From: CBEUVQ01 sp965546615
Lineage (GTDB): Bacteria; Bacillota; Desulfotomaculia; Desulfotomaculales; Desulfohalotomaculaceae
Reading direction: 5' to 3'
DNA: 18,748 nucleotides
NCBI GenBank assembly: GCA_965546615.1
Contig: CBEUVQ010000040.1
Span: 1 to 18,748, forward strand
This document shows positions 1 to 7,023 of the stretch, piece by piece. Both the position numbers and the translations under genes were made by a program. The number at the start of each line of letters is the position of its first letter. The first letter of the stretch is position 1. The notes beneath the pieces are model-generated. The model searched no databases and had not been told where the DNA came from. It worked only from the letters and a program-made list of their open reading frames with translations.

Positions 1-208
1 AGCGGCTGCCGCCATTGCCGCCGGTGCCACCAATTCCCTTCTGCCGGTGGCATGATACCGGGGCGAGCTGCAGCATCATCTCTCTGTTTTCCACCGCACA
101 GGGCCCGGCAATAATCAGCATACCGCCGCCGCCCACTGTCGTTGAGCCGATGTTAATGACTGTGCGGTGCGGGTTGTGCTGTACACCTGCTAACTGATAG
201 CTTGGCAA
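1..208 (-). CDS. 3-deoxy-7-phosphoheptulonate (DAHP) synthase, N-terminal part, cut at the window edge
   Basis: DAHP synthase condenses phosphoenolpyruvate and erythrose-4-phosphate, the first step toward chorismate and so toward tryptophan. The visible part reads from a TTG codon (208-206) with a good GGAGGT ribosome site (221-216) and 7-nt spacing. Around residues 31-45 it has LIIAGPCAVENREMMLQLA, which matches the AGPCAVE(S/N) motif of the type I beta/KDPG aldolase class. It starts 1 nt after the trpA stop, so it is the last visible gene of the trp operon and would supply its precursor pathway. After residue about 49 the reading no longer resembles the family: the expected helix and LRGGAFKPRTSP motif are replaced by a Gly-rich stretch. 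This suggests a garbled or inverted sequence end (see findings). The family call rests on a short stretch. Confidence 0.6.
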   Translation of the reverse strand, partial: MPSYQLAGVQHNPHRTVINIGSTTVGGGGMLIIAGPCAVENREMMLQLAPVSCHRQKGIGGTGGNGGSR

Positions 209-209
209 T

Positions 210-1007
210 TTAAGCACCTCCCGTCAGCGCCGCTTTATAATCGGCTGTTAGGCGGCAGACCGCCTCTACCGGTGAGCGGGGGTTGTCTTCTATTGTTTTG
301 ACGACAGCGCTGCCGACGATAACAGCGTCGCAGTGTTCTGCCGCCGCATGGGCTTGGGCGGGAGATGACACACCGAAGCCTACCGCAGCGGGCAGTGCGG
401 TAACCTGGCGCACCCGGGACGTTAAGCGGGGGATGCTGCTGCTTGCCTGCGCCCGCATGCCGGTGACGCCGGTCAGCGACACGCAGTAAACAAATCCTTG
501 AGCATGCTGCGCGATTTTTTTCATTCTGGCATCGGTGGTGGTTGGGGCGACAAGCGGAATGAGGTGCAGGTTATTTTCTACCGCTCTGCTGTACAGCGGC
601 CGGCATTCTTCCAGCGGCAGATCCGGTACAATTAACCCGTCTATCCCTGCTTCCACCGCCTGCTGTACAAAACGATCCAAACCGAACTGCAGCACAGGAT
701 TATAGTAGGACATCAGCACCAGCGGCACCTGTTCGCTCTGCCGCACTTCCGCCGCCGTCTGCAGTATTTTGGCGAGCGTTGTTCCTGCTTTTAGCGACCG
801 CTGCGATGATTTTTGGATTGTTGGGCCGTCTGCCAGCGGGTCGGAAAACGGCACCCCTAGTTCAATAATGTCGGCACCTGCCGCCGCCATGCCTTTAACC
901 AATTCCGCAGTTGTCTTTAAATCGGGATCGCCGGCGGTAATAAAGGGAATAAACGCTTTTTCGCCTTTTTTCTTTAACGCGGCAAAACAGTTATCAATGC
1001 GGTTCAT
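210..1007 (-). CDS. trpA: tryptophan synthase alpha chain
   Basis: TrpA cleaves indole-3-glycerol phosphate to indole and glyceraldehyde-3-phosphate, and indole is channelled to TrpB in the alpha2-beta2 complex. The protein is 265 aa, normal for the family. The catalytic acids fall at the same positions as in E. coli: E49 in IIELGVPFSDPLADGPT and D60. The phosphate-binding end of the TIM barrel (GFGVSSPAQ, VIVGSAVV) is present, as is the conserved YCVSLTGVTG loop. I chose the ATG at 1007-1005 because its A is the last base of the trpB stop codon (TAATG). An in-frame extension further upstream would run through trpB and is not plausible. It is the seventh trp gene of the operon and is followed 1 nt later by the DAHP synthase start. 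Confidence 0.97.
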   Translation of the reverse strand: MNRIDNCFAALKKKGEKAFIPFITAGDPDLKTTAELVKGMAAAGADIIELGVPFSDPLADGPTIQKSSQRSLKAGTTLAKILQTAAEVRQSEQVPLVLMSYYNPVLQFGLDRFVQQAVEAGIDGLIVPDLPLEECRPLYSRAVENNLHLIPLVAPTTTDARMKKIAQHAQGFVYCVSLTGVTGMRAQASSSIPRLTSRVRQVTALPAAVGFGVSSPAQAHAAAEHCDAVIVGSAVVKTIEDNPRSPVEAVCRLTADYKAALTGGA

Positions 1008-2200
1008 TACAGCTCCACCCCCATTTTCTCTGCCATGGTGTTGACATCTTTGTCGCCGCGGCCGGACAGATTGACAATGATGACAGAACTGCCGTCCAGT
1101 CTGCCGGCCAGCTTTACCGCCTCTGCCAAAGCGTGCGCGCTTTCCAGTGCCGGAATGATGCCGTCGGTGCGGCACAACAGCTTGAAGGCTTCTACCGCTT
1201 CATCGTCGGTGGCATAGGTATAGTGAGCCCGACCGCTGTCTTTTAGCCAGCTGTGCTCCGGGCCGACGCCGGGGTAATCCAGCCCGGCGGATATCGAGTG
1301 CACCGGCAGCACCTGTCCGTCTTCATTCTGCAGAATGCAGCTTAAGCTGCCCTGCAGCACGCCGGGCTTACCTTTGTTCAGCGTGGCGCAGTGCAGGCCG
1401 CTTTCTATACCGCAGCCGCCTGCTTCCACGCCGATTAACTTTACCTGTTCATCCTGCAGGAAGGGGTGAAAAATTCCTATTGCGTTGCTGCCGCCGCCGA
1501 CACAGGCGATGACGTAATCCGGCAGCCGCCCGGCCTGCTGTAAAATCTGCTCTCTTGCTTCGCTGCCGATTACCGCCTGAAAGTCGCGCACCATTTCGGG
1601 GTAGGGGTGAGGGCCGGCAGCGGAGCCGATGCAGTAATAGGTGGTTTCCACATTGGTCACCCAATCGCGAATGGCTTCGTTCATGGCATCTTTCAGCGTG
1701 CGGCTGCCGCTTTTGACGGTTATCACTTCCGCCCCCAGCAGCTTCATGCGGAAAACGTTGAGAGACTGCCGACGCACATCTTCTTCACCCATGTAAACCA
1801 CACACTGCATGCCGAAAAGTGCCGCTGCGGTGGCGGTGGCCACACCGTGCTGCCCCGCTCCCGTTTCGGCAATAATTCTTTTTTTGCCCATCCGGCGGGC
1901 CAAAAGAATTTGTCCGACGGTGTTGTTGATTTTGTGGGCGCCGGTGTGATTTAAGTCTTCTCTTTTTAAATAGATCTGCGCCCCTCTGCAGTGACGGGTC
2001 AATCCTTCCGCAAAGTACAGCGGAGATTTTCGCCCGACGTACTGCTCCAGATAGTATTTAATTTCCCTTAAAAAATCTTTGTCTTTTTTTGCCGCGCGGT
2101 AGCTTTTTTCCAGCTCTTCCAAAGCGGGCATCAGCGTTTCCGGCACAAAACGCCCGCCGTAGCGCCCGAAATATCCGTGCTCATCGGGTAAGTGCATCAT
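1007..2200 (-). CDS. trpB: tryptophan synthase beta chain
   Basis: TrpB is the PLP enzyme that joins indole and serine to make tryptophan. The protein is 397 aa, full length for the TrpB1 type that partners TrpA. The PLP lysine is K90 in LNHTGAHKINN (K87 in Salmonella). The catalytic glutamate is E112 in ETGAGQHGVA. The PLP phosphate loop GGGSNAIG and the C-terminal NLSGRGDKD are intact. There are two consecutive ATG codons (2200 and 2197). The upstream GAGGGGG ribosome site lies inside the trpF 3' end and is 10 or 13 nt away, favouring the first. The trpF stop is at 2204-2202, so one base separates the genes. The TrpA start overlaps the stop codon by one base, consistent with coupled, stoichiometric production of the two subunits. 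Confidence 0.97.
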   Translation of the reverse strand: MMHLPDEHGYFGRYGGRFVPETLMPALEELEKSYRAAKKDKDFLREIKYYLEQYVGRKSPLYFAEGLTRHCRGAQIYLKREDLNHTGAHKINNTVGQILLARRMGKKRIIAETGAGQHGVATATAAALFGMQCVVYMGEEDVRRQSLNVFRMKLLGAEVITVKSGSRTLKDAMNEAIRDWVTNVETTYYCIGSAAGPHPYPEMVRDFQAVIGSEAREQILQQAGRLPDYVIACVGGGSNAIGIFHPFLQDEQVKLIGVEAGGCGIESGLHCATLNKGKPGVLQGSLSCILQNEDGQVLPVHSISAGLDYPGVGPEHSWLKDSGRAHYTYATDDEAVEAFKLLCRTDGIIPALESAHALAEAVKLAGRLDGSSVIIVNLSGRGDKDVNTMAEKMGVEL

Positions 2201-2201
2201 T

Positions 2202-2819
2202 TTAAGTTAACCCCCTCTTTGCTCTGCTGATAAACAGCCTAATTTTTTCGATATCTTTAACGCCGTCGGTTTCCACACCGCTGGATACATCCACCGCATA
2301 AGGCATTACGGTGCTGACGGCGGTAGACACGTTGGCGGCATTTAAACCGCCCGCTAAAATCAGCGGTTTTTTTATCGGTACATCACGGAGCAGCTGCCAG
2401 TTAAAAACGCGGCCCGTTCCTCCCGCCGCCCCTTCGACGTATGAGTCAAGCAGCACCGCCTGAGCGGGGTATTCGTTTGCCGCCTGCAGTACCGCGGCAT
2501 CTTTTACCCGAAAGGCTTTGATTAGCGGCACATCCAGCTCGGCGGCGTAGGCGGCGGGTTCGTCACCGTGCAGCTGAACGCAGTCAAGCATGCAGAAGCG
2601 GCGGATATAGCGCACTTCGGCAGGCGGTGCGTTGACAAACACCCCTACTTTGGCGACAAAAGGCGGCAGTTTGGCAGTGATATATCTTACTTCATCCGGT
2701 GCTGCCTGCCGTCTGCCGGGCGCAAACACAAATCCCAGCGCGTCGGCGCCGCAATCCACAGCGGCCAGTGCGGTATCGATGTCTTTGATGCCGCATATTT
2801 TTACCCGCACGTTAAGCAC
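2202..2819 (-). CDS. trpF: phosphoribosylanthranilate isomerase
   Basis: TrpF performs the Amadori rearrangement of N-(5-phosphoribosyl)anthranilate to CdRP. From the GTG chosen here (2819-2817) the protein is 205 aa, typical of the family. The catalytic pair is visible: C9 in VKICGIKD and D125 in AVLLDSYVEG. VQLHGDE (81-87), GGTGRVFNW, LAGGLN and DVSSGVE, the phosphate-binding loops of the barrel, are in the right order. The reading frame stays open to about 2903, but that part is the trpC 3' end read in another frame. An AGGGGTG ribosome site lies a few bases before this GTG; another GTG is 4 codons further in (2807). Starting here overlaps trpC by 8 nt, so translation is probably coupled to trpC. 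The exact start among the closely spaced GTG codons is uncertain. Confidence 0.94.
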   Translation of the reverse strand: MLNVRVKICGIKDIDTALAAVDCGADALGFVFAPGRRQAAPDEVRYITAKLPPFVAKVGVFVNAPPAEVRYIRRFCMLDCVQLHGDEPAAYAAELDVPLIKAFRVKDAAVLQAANEYPAQAVLLDSYVEGAAGGTGRVFNWQLLRDVPIKKPLILAGGLNAANVSTAVSTVMPYAVDVSSGVETDGVKDIEKIRLFISRAKRGLT

Positions 2820-3603
2820 TCTGTTCACCCCTGCCAACCAGCTCGGCGAGTGCCCGGGCGGGGTTGGAGGCGGTAACCAGATGCTCGCCCACCAATGCCG
2901 CATGCACGCGGCAGCGGGCCAGTGCGGCGATATCGGCAGCGCTTTTGATGCCGCTTTCGCTTACCACCGTTACCGACCGGTCGGCAATCAGCCTGCGCAG
3001 CTTAAATGTGGTGCTGATGTCGGTGCGAAAGGTGTGCAGATCGCGGTTGTTGATGCCGATAAGCGCTGCTCCTGATGATGCCGCCCGCTGCAGTTCCGCC
3101 TCGTTGTGCACTTCGGTAAGCGCCGCCATCCCCAACTGCTCCGCCAGGCGGAGCAGTTGAGAGAGCATTTCGTCATCCAGCGCGGCGGCAATTAACAGCA
3201 CAGCGTCCGCCCCCAGCGCCCGCGCTTGATATACCTGATAGGGGTGGATGATAAAATCTTTGCACAAAAGCGGCAGCGCGGACACACTGCGGATATCCGC
3301 CAGGTACTGCGGCCGGCCGCCGAAAAACCTGCGCTCGGTGAGCACCGAGATGGCTTGAGCCCCGCCGGCGCTGTAGGTCTGTGCCAATTTGACGTGATTA
3401 AAATCACGGCACAGCAGCCCCTTGGAAGGGGATTGGCGCTTTACTTCCGCAATGATGCTTACTCTGCCCGCCGTTCTTATTGAGCGGATAAAATCCCGCG
3501 GCGGGGGGGCGGCAGCGGCCAGCTCTTTTATCAAAGCGGGCGGCTGCTGCTGCATATCGTCGCTGATTTGCTGCTGTTTAGCGCGCAGAATTTTTTGCAG
3601 CAT
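2812..3603 (-). CDS. trpC: indole-3-glycerol phosphate synthase
   Basis: TrpC closes the indole ring, turning CdRP into indole-3-glycerol phosphate with loss of CO2. It is a stand-alone, monofunctional 263-aa enzyme; TrpF is a separate gene here, unlike the enteric TrpCF fusion. The active-site residues of the barrel are visible: E53, K55 and S58 in IAEVKRQSPSKG, K115 in LLCKDF, E164 in LTEVHNEAEL, N185 in IGINNRDL, and E216-S217 in VSESGI. The ATG at 3603-3601 shares its last minus-strand position with the trpD stop (TAATG, 1-nt overlap). The 3' end overlaps trpF by 8 nt. Confidence 0.97.
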   Translation of the reverse strand: MLQKILRAKQQQISDDMQQQPPALIKELAAAAPPPRDFIRSIRTAGRVSIIAEVKRQSPSKGLLCRDFNHVKLAQTYSAGGAQAISVLTERRFFGGRPQYLADIRSVSALPLLCKDFIIHPYQVYQARALGADAVLLIAAALDDEMLSQLLRLAEQLGMAALTEVHNEAELQRAASSGAALIGINNRDLHTFRTDISTTFKLRRLIADRSVTVVSESGIKSAADIAALARCRVHAALVGEHLVTASNPARALAELVGRGEQSA

Positions 3604-4640
3604 TAAAAGTTCACCGCCTTATGTGACGAAATTTTGTTGGTAAAGTCAATCAGCTCCTGCAGTTTCTTTAAAGCAGCACCGCTGTCCACCGCCGCTTCCG
3701 CTTGTTTTATTCCTTCAGCAATATCACCGGCAGCGTCGGCGCACACCAACCCGAAGGCGGCGTTTAATATCACCGCATCTCTTTTGGCGCCTTTTTCGCC
3801 GTTAAGTATCCTTTTGATAACGGCGGCATTTTGTTCGGGAGAACCGCCGGCCAGTTCTTCAACGGCGGCAGGTTTAAAGCGGTATTTTTCGGGGTGGAAG
3901 GTGAAGCCGGACACCGCCCCGTCTTTAACTTCACATACCGCCGTCGGGCCGGCGAGCGACACTTCATCCAAACCGCCGGCGCCGTGCACTACAAAGGCGC
4001 GGCGGCTGCCCAAGCGGGCAAGCACGCGGGCAATTTTTTCCACCAAATGCGGGCTGTAAACGCCTACCACTTGGTTCTGCGCACCGGCAGGGTTGGTCAG
4101 CGGGCCGAGAATGTTGAAAACGGTGCGAACGCCAATTGCTCTGCGCGGTTCGGCGGCATGCTTCATTGCTTTGTGCAGTATGGGAGCATAAAGAAAACAA
4201 ATGCCCACTTCATCCAGGCACTGCCCGGCCTGCTGCGGCGAAATGTCTACCTTGACGCCCAGCGCTTCCAGCACATCCGCACTGCCGGAGCTGCTGCTGA
4301 CCGAACGGTTGCCGTGTTTCGCCACCTTCGCCCCGGCGCCTGCCAGCACCAGTGCGGTGGCGGTGGAAATGTTAAAGGTGCCCGCTCCGTCACCGCCTGT
4401 GCCGCAGGTGTCGATCAGCAGCGGGTGTCTGCTTTTAACGGCAGCCGCTTTTTGCCTCATCGCCCGGGCAAAACCGGTAATTTCATCCACCGTTTCTCCT
4501 TTCAACTGCAGTGCGGCCAGCAGTGCGCCGATCTGCGCCGGGCATGCTTTGCCTTCCATAATTTGGCTCATGACAGCCTGCGCTTGTTCTTCCGTCAGGT
4601 GGCGGCCGTTAACCACCTGCTTTATCGCTTTTTGCATCAT
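3603..4640 (-). CDS. trpD: anthranilate phosphoribosyltransferase
   Basis: TrpD transfers phosphoribose from PRPP to anthranilate. The protein is 345 aa, normal for the stand-alone enzyme without a fused glutaminase. The PRPP/Mg motif GTGGD is at residues 80-84. The following KHGNRSVSSSSGSAD loop (108-122) and the distal DEVSLAGPT motif are the family signature. Two ATG codons (4640 and 4637) follow a purine-rich ribosome site. That site, GGAGAG at about 4653-4648, is embedded in six GAG/TAG triplets of exact 5-nt period (see the separate entry), so its translation may be blocked by TRAP when tryptophan is plentiful. The gene is the only one in the operon separated from its upstream neighbour by a real gap (44 nt after trpG). 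Confidence 0.97.
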   Translation of the reverse strand: MMQKAIKQVVNGRHLTEEQAQAVMSQIMEGKACPAQIGALLAALQLKGETVDEITGFARAMRQKAAAVKSRHPLLIDTCGTGGDGAGTFNISTATALVLAGAGAKVAKHGNRSVSSSSGSADVLEALGVKVDISPQQAGQCLDEVGICFLYAPILHKAMKHAAEPRRAIGVRTVFNILGPLTNPAGAQNQVVGVYSPHLVEKIARVLARLGSRRAFVVHGAGGLDEVSLAGPTAVCEVKDGAVSGFTFHPEKYRFKPAAVEELAGGSPEQNAAVIKRILNGEKGAKRDAVILNAAFGLVCADAAGDIAEGIKQAEAAVDSGAALKKLQELIDFTNKISSHKAVNF

Positions 4641-4647
4641 AATTTAT

Positions 4648-4675
4648 CTCTCCTCTCCTCATCTAAGCTCAGCTC
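4648..4675 (-). promoter_or_regulatory. six-triplet TRAP-like RNA site over the trpD ribosome-binding site
   Basis: On the minus strand the trpG-trpD gap carries, in order, GAG, GAG, TAG, GAG, GAG, GAG. On plus-strand coordinates these are CTC/CTA at 4673-4675, 4668-4670, 4663-4665, 4658-4660, 4653-4655 and 4648-4650. Every spacer is exactly 2 nt. The last triplets make up the trpD Shine-Dalgarno sequence, 7 nt before the ATG. In Bacillus subtilis TRAP represses translation of trpG and trpP by binding GAG/UAG repeats that cover the ribosome site; those sites have more triplets than this one. That TRAP acts here is inferred. A purine-rich ribosome site could give some GAGs by chance, but not the exact period with the three upstream triplets. 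Confidence 0.6.
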
Positions 4676-4684
4676 AACCGGGGG

Positions 4685-5254
4685 TTAACCGGCTAGTTGA
4701 ATAAAGTTGTTCAGCAGCTGATGCCCGTACCCGGTAAGCACCGATTCGGGATGAAACTGCACGCCGTAAACAGCATAACGGCGGTGGCATAACCCCATGA
4801 TAATGCCGTCTTCCGTCCACGCGGTAACCTCTAACTGCTCCGGCAGATTTGCCGGTGACACTGCTAAAGAATGATAGCGCCCGCCGCGGAAGGGAACAGG
4901 CAGACCTTTAAACAGGCCGCAGCCGCGGTGGATTATCGGTGAACTTTTGCCGTGCATTAAAGTCGGCGACTTCTGCACCGCCGCACCAAAGACCTGGGCA
5001 ATTACCTGGTGCCCCAAACAAACACCGAGAACAGGAATGCGCCCGCAGAAGCGGCGCACCAGCTCGACACACACGCCTGCCTGTTCCGGCCGCCCCGGCC
5101 CGGGCGAAAGCACTATAGCTTTGGGGTTTAAGTTTTCAACCTCATCGGCGGTGACGGCGTCGTTGCGAAATACAGCAGTCTTTTGCCCCAACTCTCCGAA
5201 ATACTGCACCAGATTGTAAACAAAAGAATCGTAGTTATCAATTACCAGCAGCAC
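4685..5254 (-). CDS. trpG: anthranilate synthase component II (glutamine amidotransferase)
   Basis: TrpG hydrolyses glutamine and feeds ammonia to TrpE. The 189-aa class I glutaminase has the full triad: C79 in VLGVCLGHQ, H168 and E170 in VQFHPES. The oxyanion motif LSPGPGRPEQAG is at 49-60. The start is a GTG (5254-5252) inside the trpE 3' end, giving a 17-nt overlap. AAAGGAG lies upstream with a rather long spacer of about 12 nt. In many Firmicutes this subunit also serves PabB for folate synthesis (amphibolic TrpG/PabA). No second copy is visible here, and the sequence does not settle which partner it serves beyond TrpE next door. Confidence 0.95.
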   Translation of the reverse strand: MLLVIDNYDSFVYNLVQYFGELGQKTAVFRNDAVTADEVENLNPKAIVLSPGPGRPEQAGVCVELVRRFCGRIPVLGVCLGHQVIAQVFGAAVQKSPTLMHGKSSPIIHRGCGLFKGLPVPFRGGRYHSLAVSPANLPEQLEVTAWTEDGIIMGLCHRRYAVYGVQFHPESVLTGYGHQLLNNFIQLAG

Positions 5255-6677
5255 CGGCAGGTATCACTCCTTTCAAATTCTCCGTCCCCAAGGCTTTTAA
5301 CAACGCGGCGGCTTTGTTTAAACACTCTTGGTATTCATTTTCGGGGTTGGAATCCGCCACTATACCCGCTCCTGCCTGCAGATAAGCGTGACCTTGATGA
5401 AATACTATGGTGCGTATCGCAATGGCGGTGTCCAGCGTGCCGTTGAAGCCGAAAAAGCCGATTGCTCCGGCATAGGGGCCGCGTTTGACGGATTCCAGCT
5501 CGTTGATAATTTCCATTGCCCGTATTTTCGGCGCGCCGCTTACCGTGCCGGCGGGAAAACACGCCTTTAAAGCATCAACGGCGGTGCGGTCTTCCGCCAA
5601 AATTCCCTTCACGTCGGAGGTGATGTGCATTACATGAGAAAACTTCTCCACCTGCATAAAGGAATCCACCTGCACGCTGCCGGGTCGGCATACCCTGCCG
5701 AGGTCATTTCTCGCCAAATCCACCAGCATAACATGTTCTGCCCGCTCTTTTTCATCCTGCAGCAGAGATAACGCCAGTTCCTCATCCTGCCGGCAGTCTT
5801 TTCCCCGCGGGCGGGTTCCGGCGATGGGACGGGTCTGCACCGCACCGTTTTCCACCTTTACCAGCATTTCCGGCGAAGCGCCGGCAATTTTTATATCTCC
5901 CGGCAGTTCCAGGTAGTACATATACGGCGAGGGGTTGAGGCGGCGCAGCGTGCGGTATACGTTAAAGGCATCCGCTGTAAAGCCGCACTGCAGGCGCTGC
6001 GACAGCACCACCTGAAAAATATCGCCGGCAGCGATATATTCCTTGGCCTTCTGCACCGCTGCGGTAAATGCTTCTTTGGAAAGGCTGCTGCTTACCGCAG
6101 CCGGCGGCAGCGGTTTATCGGGCGCAGGCGGCGGGGCAGGTTGGTGCAGCAGTGCTTCTATGCTGTCCAGTATTTTGTGGGCGGCGCTTAAATCTTCGCC
6201 TTCCGGATGGTTAACCACCGCGGCTGCGGTGCGTTGGGAGCAGTCATAAATCACTGCCGCGCGGCAGAACACAAGGTTGACATCAGGCAGCGCCAAATCA
6301 TCCGCCGCAGCTGCCGGCAGCTTTTCTATTGTGCGGACGGTGTCATAGCCGATGTAACCTGCCGCTCCGCCGCAAAACATAGGCAGCTCCGGCTGCTTGG
6401 GGCTGTGGCAGCGTTTTAAAATCTGCGCCAGCAAATCAAGCGGTCTGCCGATGAGTTTTTCTGTTTTGCCCCGGCAGGTAAAGGTTGTGTGCAGTCCGCT
6501 GCTGACGAAAGCGGCAAACGGTTTTAAACCGATATACCAGCAGCGGGCGGTATGCTCACTGCCTTCCGCCTTTTCCAGCAAAAACGCAGGCTGCAGCGGT
6601 TTTAATTTTTGGTACAGAGAAACCGGTGTTTCTGTGCCGACCGACAGGCGGCGGTAAACAGGAAGCAATCTGCTCAT
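5238..6677 (-). CDS. trpE: anthranilate synthase component I
   Basis: TrpE converts chorismate to anthranilate with ammonia from TrpG and is normally the tryptophan-inhibited enzyme. I start it at the ATG 6677-6675, 8 nt after GGAGG; the GTG three codons earlier overlaps the ribosome site itself. The protein is 479 aa. The chorismate-binding domain is intact: TRPIAGTRPRG (the PIAGT form expected of TrpE, not the PIKGT of PabB), ERAEHVMLVDLARNDLG, and FPAGTVSGAPKIRAMEII. The N-terminal feedback element, usually LLES, reads LLEK at residues 33-36: the serine that contributes to tryptophan binding in characterised TrpE proteins is a lysine. First gene of the operon, downstream of an attenuator. 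The 3' end overlaps trpG by 17 nt. Confidence 0.96.
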   Translation of the reverse strand: MSRLLPVYRRLSVGTETPVSLYQKLKPLQPAFLLEKAEGSEHTARCWYIGLKPFAAFVSSGLHTTFTCRGKTEKLIGRPLDLLAQILKRCHSPKQPELPMFCGGAAGYIGYDTVRTIEKLPAAAADDLALPDVNLVFCRAAVIYDCSQRTAAAVVNHPEGEDLSAAHKILDSIEALLHQPAPPPAPDKPLPPAAVSSSLSKEAFTAAVQKAKEYIAAGDIFQVVLSQRLQCGFTADAFNVYRTLRRLNPSPYMYYLELPGDIKIAGASPEMLVKVENGAVQTRPIAGTRPRGKDCRQDEELALSLLQDEKERAEHVMLVDLARNDLGRVCRPGSVQVDSFMQVEKFSHVMHITSDVKGILAEDRTAVDALKACFPAGTVSGAPKIRAMEIINELESVKRGPYAGAIGFFGFNGTLDTAIAIRTIVFHQGHAYLQAGAGIVADSNPENEYQECLNKAAALLKALGTENLKGVIPAGAAGN

Positions 6678-6742
6678 TGTTTTCACCTCCCTTCACAGGT
6701 TTTAGCTCAGAAAACTTGCACCAAGCATTCTGGCCGGCAAAT

Positions 6743-6772
6743 AAAAAAACCGGTGCTCAAAAGAGTACCGGT
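6743..6772 (-). terminator. trp leader attenuator (intrinsic terminator)
   Basis: On the minus strand the arms ACCGGTACTC (6772-6763) and GAGCACCGGT (6758-6749) pair over 10 positions with one A-C mismatch around a TTTT loop, followed directly by a run of seven T (6749-6743). It lies between the TRAP triplets and trpE, 66 nt upstream of the trpE start. A possible competing pairing is GGTGC (6798-6794), starting at the last base of the twelfth triplet, with GCACC in the terminator's 3' arm (6756-6752). TRAP bound to the triplets would block that and favour termination. The terminator is clear; the antiterminator is tentative. Confidence 0.88.
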
Positions 6773-6797
6773 GTAAACTGCGCAAAAAAAGACGCAC

Positions 6798-6859
6798 CTA
6801 TCCCTAAAACTCTTCTCAGCTAAACTAAACTGTTCTCAAAACTCAACTCAGCTAATCTC
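6798..6859 (-). promoter_or_regulatory. TRAP (MtrB) binding site in the trp leader: 12 NAG triplets
   Basis: On the minus strand the leader reads GAG, TAG, GAG, GAG, GAG, CAG, TAG, TAG, GAG, GAG, TAG, TAG. On plus-strand coordinates the triplets begin at 6857, 6852, 6847, 6842, 6835, 6830, 6825, 6820, 6815, 6810, 6804 and 6798. Spacers are 2 nt except one of 4 and two of 3. Eleven are (G/T)AG and one is CAG. TRAP is an 11-subunit ring that wraps RNA with 11 (G/U)AG repeats separated by 2-3 nt, as in the B. subtilis trp leader. Position (about 20 nt after the predicted transcript start, before the terminator) fits transcription attenuation. No T-box element is present. The mtrB gene itself is not in this window. 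Confidence 0.88.
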
Positions 6860-6885
6860 AATGTACCTTATTAATTTAACACAAA

Positions 6886-6914
6886 AGCTTACCATTTGTT
6901 CCAATAGGTGTCAA
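6886..6914 (-). promoter_or_regulatory. trp operon promoter (sigma-A type)
   Basis: Minus strand: TTGACA (-35, 6914-6909), 17-nt spacer, TAAGCT (-10, 6891-6886). The -35 is perfect; the -10 matches at four positions. The predicted transcript start is near 6879, giving a leader of about 200 nt to trpE. The 337 nt between trpE and the upstream gene's stop (6687-7023) hold this promoter, the TRAP site and the attenuator. The rest (6915-7023) shows short GC-rich palindromic bits but no convincing terminator for the upstream gene. Confidence 0.75.
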
Positions 6915-7023
6915 CAGTAAATTTATTGCGGCAGCATAATAAAGCAGCGCTGCAAGTCAGACAGATAACTGTTTAACTAAACTTATGCGGCTGCTTGTTA
7001 AAGTGTGAGCGGTGCTGCTGTTT

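Noticed and set aside
2820..2903. Upstream extension of trpF
   Set aside because: The extra N-terminus (MRHWWASIWLPPPTPPG) is trpC read out of frame; the TrpF fold begins at VRVKICG.
3831..4688. Long plus-strand ORF antisense to trpD
   Set aside because: It mirrors the trpD codons, has a composition unlike a real protein and no family motif. The same holds for other antisense frames across trp, mod, ars and topB genes.
6687..6900. T-box riboswitch upstream of trpE
   Set aside because: The leader is short, lacks the T-box sequence and specifier-stem layout, and is filled by the NAG triplets and one terminator.
6915..7023. Terminator for the arginase-like gene
   Set aside because: GCAGCGCTGC and a long-range GCATAA/TTATGC pairing exist, but none has a compact stem followed by a T run.
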